This document shows, one piece after another, positions 1 to 5,379 of a stretch of DNA of 6,320 bases. The translations under genes were made by a program, and so were the position numbers. The number at the start of each line of letters is the position of its first letter. Within the stretch, counting starts at the first letter, position 1. The notes under the pieces are model-generated. The model saw only the letters and a program-made list of their open reading frames with translations, ran no database searches and was not told the origin of the DNA. The DNA comes from an uncultured Burkholderiales bacterium (GTDB lineage: Bacteria; Pseudomonadota; Gammaproteobacteria; Burkholderiales; Burkholderiaceae_C): contig CALCBL010000341.1 in NCBI GenBank assembly GCA_937897495.1, forward strand, positions 1 to 6,320. The letters run 5' to 3'.

Positions 1-1601
1 TCAACACAATCGCCTTGTGCCAAAGATGTGGGCACAGCGCGCACGGCCAATGTTTTGGCGGACAAAGCAGAGATCTCTAGCCCTAATTGCATCAGCACAT
101 CAGCGCAACTTTCGGCTGTGGCAATTTCTTGAGGTGTTGCAGAGAAAGAAGCTGGAATTAACAAAGGCTGACTGGTAATTTGGGTGGTATCGAGTTGTTG
201 TTTGAGGCGTTCATACACAATCCGTTCATGGGCTGCATGCATGTCAACCACCACCAAACCTTGGGTGTTTTCTGCCAAGATGTAAACACCTTGAAGTTGC
301 GCAATGGCTCGGCCCAAGGGCCATTCATGTTCATCTTGGCTTGCAACTGCTGGCGCTGTTTGCAATTGAATTTTTGCGCTAGAAAAGCCTGAAGGACTTT
401 CTTCTTCTGCTTGCGGCGGGTTGCTCCACAAGGCTTTTAAATCTGCCATCGCTCTGGCAGGGTCTTCATGCGAACGATTAGCGCCAAATGCCATGCCGCG
501 TTGTGCCCAAGTGTGTTGAGCAGGGGCTGATGACGATGCCGTAGATGGCGCAGTCGATTGTGCAATTGCAGAAGTTGTCGAGAGAAGTTGTGCTCGGGGC
601 ACTGCCAATGCGCTTTCAATCGCATGCCGCATAGCTTGATGCACTTCCCGACTGTCGCGGAACCGTACTTCAATTTTGGTGGGGTGAACATTGACATCCA
701 CACGCGTGGGGTCCATCTGCAAATACAACACATACACAGGCTGTCGATGGCCATGAAGCACATCTTCATAGGCACTGCGCGCGCCATGCGTGATGACTTT
801 GTCTCGCACAAAGCGGCCATTCACATAAGCAAATTGTTGGTCCGCACGCGCTCGCGCTGCATCGGGTGTGCCGGCACGGCCCCTGACATGCACAGGGCCA
901 GAACGAAAATCGATGTTGACTGAAGAAGCCACAAACTCTTCGCCCAAGACATCGGCCAAACGCTGATTCCAACCGGCCTCGCCTGGGTGACTGCGCCATT
1001 GCGCCACGATTTTGCCTTCATGCCAGATGGCAAAGCTCACTTCAGGGCGAACCAAGGCGTGGCGCCTCACGGCTTCAATGCAATGCGCCAGTTCGGTGTT
1101 TTCAGACTTTAAAAAATGACGACGGGCTGGCGTTGAGAAAAACAATTCTTTCACCTCAACGGTGGTGCCGGTGGCCCTGGCTGCGGGTTTAACTTCCCCC
1201 GTTTGGCCGTCCAACACGAAAGCACTGGATGCCCCCTCAGTTCGAGACGAAAGGCTCATCTCGGACACTGAATTGATGGCCGCCAGTGCTTCACCCCTGA
1301 AGCCCATGGTGGCCACGGACTCCAAATCTTGAAGGCTCACAATTTTGCTGGTGGCGTGGCGTTTTAAAGCCACAGGCAATTCCTCGGGGGGAATGCCGCA
1401 GCCGTCGTCTTCAACTGCAATCAGCCTGATACCGCCCCCTAAAAGTCTGAGCGTGATCTGTCGAGCGCCTGCATCGATGGCGTTGTCGACCAACTCTCTG
1501 ACCACAGAAGCAGGGCGCTCAACCACCTCACCAGCCGCGATTTGGCTGATCAGCACATCGGGTAATTCACGGATGGATTGACGGGGTAAAGGTTCAGACA
1601 T
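1..1601 (-). CDS. mutL: DNA mismatch repair protein MutL, endonuclease-type (partial, C-terminus off window)
   Basis: MutL is the GHKL-ATPase matchmaker of mismatch repair, coupling MutS mismatch recognition to strand incision. Seen: 533 codons open to the left edge. The N-terminal ATPase domain has motif I with E36 and N40 (ELVDN, then AIDAGA), motif II DDGCGI (65-70), TSKI (84-87) and GFRGEAL (100-106). FSTPARR lies near residue 155, and VHPTK contains K309, equivalent to the conserved ATP-sensing lysine. A low-complexity A/S/T/P linker (about 340-415) leads to the dimerization/endonuclease domain, where DMHAAHERIVYE (453-464) is the metal-binding endonuclease motif and QPLLIP (478-483) fits the known beta-clamp-binding motif. 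Known family members are about 600-650 aa, so roughly 80-110 residues are missing, including the final metal-ligand motifs. ATG at 1601 is chosen because conserved sequence begins soon after it. A TTG lies two codons upstream. No good Shine-Dalgarno is visible. The gene is divergent from dedA. Confidence 0.97.
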   Translation of the reverse strand, partial: MSEPLPRQSIRELPDVLISQIAAGEVVERPASVVRELVDNAIDAGARQITLRLLGGGIRLIAVEDDGCGIPPEELPVALKRHATSKIVSLQDLESVATMGFRGEALAAINSVSEMSLSSRTEGASSAFVLDGQTGEVKPAARATGTTVEVKELFFSTPARRHFLKSENTELAHCIEAVRRHALVRPEVSFAIWHEGKIVAQWRSHPGEAGWNQRLADVLGEEFVASSVNIDFRSGPVHVRGRAGTPDAARARADQQFAYVNGRFVRDKVITHGARSAYEDVLHGHRQPVYVLYLQMDPTRVDVNVHPTKIEVRFRDSREVHQAMRHAIESALAVPRAQLLSTTSAIAQSTAPSTASSSAPAQHTWAQRGMAFGANRSHEDPARAMADLKALWSNPPQAEEESPSGFSSAKIQLQTAPAVASQDEHEWPLGRAIAQLQGVYILAENTQGLVVVDMHAAHERIVYERLKQQLDTTQITSQPLLIPASFSATPQEIATAESCADVLMQLGLEISALSAKTLAVRAVPTSLAQGDCV

Positions 1602-1607
1602 TCTCAA

Positions 1608-1613
1608 ATTGTA
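1608..1613 (-). promoter_or_regulatory. Candidate -10 box for mutL, possibly leaderless
   Basis: On the minus strand TACAAT (5 of 6 matches to TATAAT) ends 6 nt before the mutL ATG. Transcription starting about 7 nt downstream would begin at or next to the A of the start codon. No recognisable -35 lies 16-18 nt upstream (GGAGAT at 17-nt spacing). The 6 nt between hexamer and ATG hold only TTGAGA, too close to the ATG to act as a normal ribosome binding site. The promoter role is inferred from sequence and spacing. Confidence 0.4.
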
Positions 1614-1688
1614 GGTGCTTGGAGGCGGACATCTCCTGATGGGCATCTGGAATTGCGTAACGGGGTTCTGATAAACCGCCAAGCAAGG

Positions 1689-1694
1689 GATAAT
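1689..1694 (+). promoter_or_regulatory. Candidate -10 box for dedA, possibly leaderless
   Basis: GATAAT (5 of 6 matches to TATAAT) ends 6 nt before the chosen dedA ATG at 1701. A poor -35-like TTCTGA (1666-1671) sits 17 nt upstream. AAGGG at 1685-1689 could instead be a Shine-Dalgarno for ATG 1701, and AAGGA at 1697-1701 one for the in-frame ATG at 1713, in which case the transcript would have a short leader. Together with the mutL hexamer on the other strand, this fills much of the 99-bp divergent gap. Confidence 0.35.
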
Positions 1695-1700
1695 CCAAGG

Positions 1701-2336
1701 ATGGACACCTTGATGCAATTGATAGACTTTGTACTGCACGTTGACCGGTATTTGGGCGCCTTTGTGGCCCAGTACGGGGCCTGGGTCTATGCCCTTTTGT
1801 TTCTGATTATTTTTGTCGAAACCGGTCTGGTGGTCATGCCATTCTTGCCAGGAGACTCCCTGCTTTTTGTGGTGGGTACCCTATGTGGCACAGGGCATTT
1901 AAGCCTTCCTTGGATCATGGGCTTGCTGGTTGTGGCGGCCATTGCCGGGGATCAATTGAATTACCGCATTGGCAGGTACTTTGGACCCAAGGTTTTTCAG
2001 TGGGAAAACTCTCGGTTTTTTAACCGAGCCGCTTTTGACAAAGCACACAACTTTTACGAAACCTATGGTGGCATCACCATTGTGTTGGCGCGTTTCATGC
2101 CGTTTGTCCGCACATTTGTTCCCTTTGTTGCGGGCGTAGCAGCCATGACACCCTCCAGGTTCGTGTTGTTCAATGTGGCAGGCGGTTTAATTTGGGTGTG
2201 TGGTCTCACCGGCGCCGGTTATCTCTTTGGTGAAACTGATTTTGTGAAGGCGCACCTCAGTCAAATCATTTGGGCCATGATTTTTGTGCCCGGTTTGATA
2301 GCCCTTTGGGGCGCTTGGCGCGCGCAGCGAACTTAA
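1701..2336 (+). CDS. DedA-family (SNARE-associated/VTT) inner-membrane protein
   Basis: DedA proteins are polytopic inner-membrane proteins. Family work links them to proton-motive-force homeostasis, cell division, drug tolerance and, for some members, undecaprenyl-phosphate or phospholipid flipping. Seen from ATG 1701: 211 aa, with hydrophobic segments near 28-48, 52-64, 70-84, 140-150, 155-175 and 187-205. FVETGLVVMPFLPGDSLLF (38-56) holds E40 and D52, and the segment around 130-141 (ARF, then VRTFVP) holds R131 and R137. These lie one position from E39, D51, R130 and R136, reported essential in E. coli YqjA/YghB, and residues 119-150 form the family signature. Length is typical. A TTG at 1653 would add 16 polar residues and ATG 1713 would remove 4. 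ATG 1701 gives the usual short N-terminus. The gene is divergent from mutL and converges on amiC, and it breaks the amidase-mutL adjacency known from E. coli. The transported substrate cannot be told from sequence. Confidence 0.93.
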   Translation: MDTLMQLIDFVLHVDRYLGAFVAQYGAWVYALLFLIIFVETGLVVMPFLPGDSLLFVVGTLCGTGHLSLPWIMGLLVVAAIAGDQLNYRIGRYFGPKVFQWENSRFFNRAAFDKAHNFYETYGGITIVLARFMPFVRTFVPFVAGVAAMTPSRFVLFNVAGGLIWVCGLTGAGYLFGETDFVKAHLSQIIWAMIFVPGLIALWGAWRAQRT

Positions 2337-2371
2337 GTGAATGTCACTTTAAGTGGCGCGTTTTCGCGCTA
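2331..2371. repeat. Inverted repeats across both stop codons of dedA and amiC (possible bidirectional terminator)
   Basis: Two adjacent hairpins are visible. The first pairs 2331-2340 with 2344-2354: 10 bp with a single bulged T and a 3-nt loop. Its arms contain the dedA TAA (2334-2336) and the complement of the amiC TAA (2349-2351). The second pairs 2354-2360 with 2365-2371: a GC-rich 7-bp stem (one G-T wobble) closed by TTTT, inside the last amiC codons. Neither is followed by a proper U tract on either strand, so intrinsic termination is uncertain. The first is AT-rich and partly arises because both genes end in ACT-TAA. Confidence 0.35.
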
Positions 2372-3662
2372 GAGGTGGATTGCGTTCAAAGTACTTTTGC
2401 AAGCCCTTCACCAGCGCATCAGCAATGGTGTTTTGATATTGGTCATCAGACAACTTGGCCTCTTCATTGGGATTGCTGATGAAGGCCGTTTCTACCAAGA
2501 CACTGGGAATATCGGGGGCCTTTAAGACTGCGAATCCTGCTTGCTCAACTTTGGGTTTGTGAAGCCTTCCAACATTGCCAATTTCCCGCAAAATGGCGCC
2601 GCCCAAATTCAAGCTGTCCTTAATTTGAGCGGATGTGCTCATGTCAAGCAGGGCTTGCTGCAACTGTGAATCTTTCACACCAAAGTTCATGCCGCCAATC
2701 AGGTCGGCTTTGTTTTCTTGAGACGCCATCCACCTCGCTGCGCTGCTGGAAGCGGCGCCATGACTCAATGCAAACACGCTTGCGCCCTGTGCGCTGGGTG
2801 TGAAAAATGCATCGGCATGCACACTGACAAATAAATCTGCTTGCACTTTTCTGGCTTTTTGGACGCGCACATGAAGGGGCACAAAGTAATCGGCATCGCG
2901 CGTGAGGTAGGCGCGCATGGGGCTGCCCTTCACTTGGCTGGCATTGATTCGATCCCTCAGCTTTAAAGCGATTTGAAGCACCACATCTTTTTCCTTGGTG
3001 CCATTGGGGCCGATGGCCCCAGGGTCCTCGCCGCCATGACCTGCATCAATGGCCACCACAATCAATCTGTCGGTGATGGGCGAGACTTGCACCGCAGGTT
3101 GGCCAACGGAAGGGGCTTGCCCGCTTTGAGTGGCAGGGGCTGGTGGATTGGCGGAGCCTGCGTTTGAATTTTTATTGAGCCAGTCGCTTAAAGCATCGCC
3201 GCTTTGAGTGCGTTCTGCAATCCAGCTCTCTAAGGGGTCCACAGGTGTGCTTGGGTAAAGATCCAAAACCAATCGGTGTTGATAAGTGCCCACTGGTGTC
3301 AGTGCAAAAACTTGCGGCTGAACAGCTTGCTTTAAATCAAACACCATGCGCACCACGCCGGGGCTGTTTTGAGCGACACGCACGCCCGTGATGTTGGGGT
3401 CATCTGGTTTGATTTTCCCCACCCATTCTTTGATGGAAGGATTTAGATCCAAACCTTCAATGTCAATGGCCAAGCGGGGTGGTGAGGGCACAAACGTGTA
3501 CTTGGTCTTCAGAGCAACATCCGATTCCAAGGTGACCCGTGAGTAGTCTTTGGCAGGCCACACTCGGACCGCCAGCAAGCTGGCACCTCGGCAGATGTCT
3601 GTCCAGCCAAGCATCAGGGCTAGGCCAGATGCTTTGAGCCAATCACGTCTTTGTAGGGGCAT
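2349..3662 (-). CDS. amiC: N-acetylmuramoyl-L-alanine amidase, AmiC type, Tat-exported
   Basis: The enzyme is a periplasmic zinc amidase that cleaves the MurNAc to L-Ala bond and splits septal peptidoglycan during daughter-cell separation. Seen from ATG 3662: 437 aa. RRDWLKASG (5-13) plus a hydrophobic stretch fits a twin-arginine signal, as known for E. coli AmiA and AmiC. An AMIN domain (about 28-140, starting at SLLAVRVWP) targets the septum. A P/A/S/Q-rich linker (about 164-196) precedes the Amidase_3 domain (about 200-430). Zinc ligands are H209 (DAGHGG), E224 (KEKD) and H282 (SVHAD), with catalytic E391 (VETAFISNP). The segment between HAD and VETAF is long, as in enzymes with an autoinhibitory helix relieved by EnvC/NlpD-type LytM proteins; that regulation is inferred. 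A TTG at 3686 would add 8 residues, but ATG 3662 puts the Tat motif at the N-terminus. The start lies inside the end of tsaE (20-bp overlap), implying translational coupling, and no strong Shine-Dalgarno is visible. Confidence 0.95.
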   Translation of the reverse strand: MPLQRRDWLKASGLALMLGWTDICRGASLLAVRVWPAKDYSRVTLESDVALKTKYTFVPSPPRLAIDIEGLDLNPSIKEWVGKIKPDDPNITGVRVAQNSPGVVRMVFDLKQAVQPQVFALTPVGTYQHRLVLDLYPSTPVDPLESWIAERTQSGDALSDWLNKNSNAGSANPPAPATQSGQAPSVGQPAVQVSPITDRLIVVAIDAGHGGEDPGAIGPNGTKEKDVVLQIALKLRDRINASQVKGSPMRAYLTRDADYFVPLHVRVQKARKVQADLFVSVHADAFFTPSAQGASVFALSHGAASSSAARWMASQENKADLIGGMNFGVKDSQLQQALLDMSTSAQIKDSLNLGGAILREIGNVGRLHKPKVEQAGFAVLKAPDIPSVLVETAFISNPNEEAKLSDDQYQNTIADALVKGLQKYFERNPPLARKRAT

Positions 3663-4263
3663 GGTGAGCAGCTTGAGAGTTTGCAAGGGCAGGGCTTAAT
3701 TTGAGCAAGCCTAGCAAAATGGCAAGCCCCTTGGGTGTGTGTGTTTCGCAAATGACAAAACGGCCTTCTTGTTCGTTGACCCTAATGGCCAGTTTCAAAT
3801 CTGCAACTGGCAACATGCCGCGAGCTTGTTCGGGCCATTCGGCAATTTTCAATCCAGGACTGGCAAACAATTCGCGAAAGCCGGCTTCTTCAAATTCTTG
3901 AGGATCGTTGAAGCGGTAGAAATCAAAATGCCAAATATTCAGAATTTGGGGGCTCATGGAAGCAAGGTTCGGCGTTGGTGGCACAAGCGACGGGGAAAGC
4001 CTTGCCTCGTGGGGCTCCACCACTGCATAGGTAGGACTTTTAATGCGTCCCTCAACCCCAAGTGCTTTAAGCACGTGCCTGACAAAAGTGGTCTTGCCAG
4101 CCCCTAAATCACCCTGAAGTTCGACGTAGGCATCTCTGAGTTCAACTTGCTGAGCCAGAGCTTGCGCAAACTGTTGCGTCTGGTTTTCATCCGCCCATAG
4201 CCAACTGGCCGCGCCAAGGGGCTCGGGAGTTCCTACAATCTCTGGGTGAACAACACTCATCAT
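3643..4263 (-). CDS. tsaE: tRNA threonylcarbamoyladenosine (t6A37) biosynthesis ATPase TsaE
   Basis: TsaE is the P-loop ATPase that binds the TsaB-TsaD complex and allows catalytic turnover in making t6A at position 37 of ANN-decoding tRNAs; it acts in the cytoplasm. Seen: 206 aa, Walker A GDLGAGKTT (51-59), SPTY (76-79), HFDFYR (112-117, with D114 in the Walker-B-like position) and EWPE (142-145). It is longer than E. coli TsaE (about 153 aa). There are about 20 extra residues at the N-terminus, an S/P-rich insertion of about 18 residues between VEP and HFD (roughly 86-109), and a longer C-terminal tail from about 185. ATGs at 4263 and 4260 are tandem and either could be used. AAGGA at 4279-4275 is 11 nt from the first ATG, and GAGA lies right next to it. 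It is the first gene of the tsaE-amiC operon, and its 5' end overlaps that of divergent queG by 18 bp. No -10-like hexamer sits before it. Confidence 0.95.
   Translation of the reverse strand: MMSVVHPEIVGTPEPLGAASWLWADENQTQQFAQALAQQVELRDAYVELQGDLGAGKTTFVRHVLKALGVEGRIKSPTYAVVEPHEARLSPSLVPPTPNLASMSPQILNIWHFDFYRFNDPQEFEEAGFRELFASPGLKIAEWPEQARGMLPVADLKLAIRVNEQEGRFVICETHTPKGLAILLGLLKLSPALANSQAAHHAPTKT
4234..4239 (+). promoter_or_regulatory. Candidate -10 box for queG inside tsaE, possibly leaderless
   Basis: TACAAT (5 of 6 matches to TATAAT) ends 6 nt before the queG GTG at 4246, the same spacing as for mutL and dedA. It lies inside the first codons of tsaE on the other strand. The 6 nt between (CTCTGG) hold no Shine-Dalgarno, and no TTGACA-like box is seen 16-18 nt upstream. 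If active, the mRNA would start at or next to the GTG. An in-frame TAG at 4198-4200 blocks starts further upstream. Confidence 0.4.
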
Positions 4264-5379
4264 TCTCTTTCTGGTCCTTCAGGCGCTGGCGCAATTGACA
4301 CTGCTGCTTTGTGGTCTGAGTTGCAAAGGGCCGCGCAGAAACTGGGATTTTCTCAAATTGGCGTGACAGGTGTGGATTTATCTGAAGCTGAGCCAGGGCT
4401 TCAGGCTTGGCTGGCTGCCGGATTCCATGGCAGCATGAACTATATGGCAAGCCATGGCCTAAAACGTGCCAAGCCGGCAGAATTGGTGCCTGGCACGCTC
4501 AGTGTCATTACCGTTCAAATGGATTATTTGCCTGGCAATCTGCCTGAGTTGTCGGCGGAGTCTGAAGGGCAAGCATTGAATCGCCCCACTCAAGGCGTCG
4601 TTTCGGTCTATGCCAGAGGGCGGGACTATCACAAAGTGATGCGCAGCCGACTGCAAAAACTCCAGCATCGCATGGCCGAATTGATCGGCCCCTTTGGCCA
4701 CAGAGTGTTTACTGATTCTGCGCCGGTCATGGAGGCCGAATTGGCAGTTCGAAGTGGTCAGGGGTGGCGCGGCAAAAACACATTGGTTTTGCAAAGAGAG
4801 GCAGGCTCCTTTTTCTTTTTGGGGGAATTGTTTGTGGACCTCGCGTTGCCAAGCACAGAGGCCATCACATCGCACTGCGGATCATGCACAGCCTGCATTG
4901 ACCTTTGCCCAACCCAAGCCATTGTGGCGCCGTATCAGTTGGATGCCAGACGGTGCATCTCTTACCTCACGATAGAACACGCCGGTGAAATACCGCATGA
5001 ACTGCGCCCCCTCATTGGCAATCGAATTTATGGCTGCGACGATTGCCAGTGGGCTTGTCCGTGGAACAAATACGCCAAGCGCAGTACGCTGCCAGATTTT
5101 GATGCGCGTGAGCCCTTGAAGGCCCCTCCATTGCAAGAGTTACTTCAATGGGATGAAGCTACTTTTTTAAACATGACGGAAGGCAGTGCCATTCGGCGCA
5201 TTGGCCATGCCAGATGGATTCGAAACGTGGCTTTGGCTGCTGGCAATGCATTGCGTGCTCCCGAAAAAATATCAACTGAAGATGCTGCCGCTTTGGTCAA
5301 TGCTTTGGTGCCTTGGCTGTCGCATTCCGACCCCGTTGTGCAAGAGCAAGTGTCTTGGTCACTTGCCAATCGCACTTAA
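4246..5379 (+). CDS. queG: Epoxyqueuosine reductase QueG (cobalamin and 2x[4Fe-4S])
   Basis: QueG performs the last step of queuosine synthesis, reducing epoxyqueuosine to queuosine at wobble position 34 of GUN-anticodon tRNAs, using cobalamin and two [4Fe-4S] clusters. Seen: 377 aa, close to the family norm. The N-terminal catalytic part has YARGRDYH (122-129) and FTDSAPVMEAELA (155-167), whose D157 fits the family's conserved catalytic aspartate. The ferredoxin part supplies eight cysteines: C211, C214, C217 and C221 (CGSCTACIDLCP), C237, and C264, C267 and C271 (CDDCQWACPWNK). A HEAT-like helical tail (about 310-377) is used for tRNA binding in known structures. GTG 4246 is the only standard start between the upstream in-frame stop and conserved sequence (about residue 23), apart from TTG at 4321, which would cut into the fold. 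The gene is divergent from and overlaps tsaE, another tRNA-modification gene. Its TAA overlaps the stop of the AEC gene. Confidence 0.96.
   Translation: MNNTHHSLSGPSGAGAIDTAALWSELQRAAQKLGFSQIGVTGVDLSEAEPGLQAWLAAGFHGSMNYMASHGLKRAKPAELVPGTLSVITVQMDYLPGNLPELSAESEGQALNRPTQGVVSVYARGRDYHKVMRSRLQKLQHRMAELIGPFGHRVFTDSAPVMEAELAVRSGQGWRGKNTLVLQREAGSFFFLGELFVDLALPSTEAITSHCGSCTACIDLCPTQAIVAPYQLDARRCISYLTIEHAGEIPHELRPLIGNRIYGCDDCQWACPWNKYAKRSTLPDFDAREPLKAPPLQELLQWDEATFLNMTEGSAIRRIGHARWIRNVALAAGNALRAPEKISTEDAAALVNALVPWLSHSDPVVQEQVSWSLANRT

Noticed and set aside
1..3. TCA at the left edge reads as TGA on the minus strand and might end mutL
   Set aside because: It is out of the mutL frame (codons end at positions 5-3, then 2-1), and the protein still lacks its C-terminal motifs, so the gene continues off the window.
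437..820. Minus-strand open frame of about 127 codons within mutL
   Set aside because: It is in another frame of the same strand as mutL, whose own frame has clear MutL motifs throughout. It is a shadow.
558..923. Plus-strand open frame with many Cys residues at its start, resembling a small metal-binding protein
   Set aside because: It lies fully inside and antisense to mutL. The Cys codons arise from the complement of mutL Ala/Gln/Thr codons, and no start signal or family resemblance supports it.
1621..1636. GGAG...CTCC inverted repeat in the mutL-dedA gap, possible operator or hairpin
   Set aside because: The stem is only 4 bp with an 8-nt loop, which is expected by chance and lacks the symmetry of a regulator site.
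4264..4330. Possible sigma70 promoter for tsaE inside queG (TTGCAA on the minus strand at 4326-4321)
   Set aside because: No -10-like hexamer is present at 16-18 nt spacing, so the match is not supported.
4459..4875. Antisense open frame of about 138 codons inside queG
   Set aside because: QueG motifs, including the catalytic Asp region, are intact on the plus strand. The antisense frame has no recognisable domain or initiation signal.
2331..5379. Four proteins (DedA, amidase, TsaE, QueG) all end in Thr, three of them with ACT-TAA
   Set aside because: Such a run can occur by chance, and no known mechanism links these C-termini.
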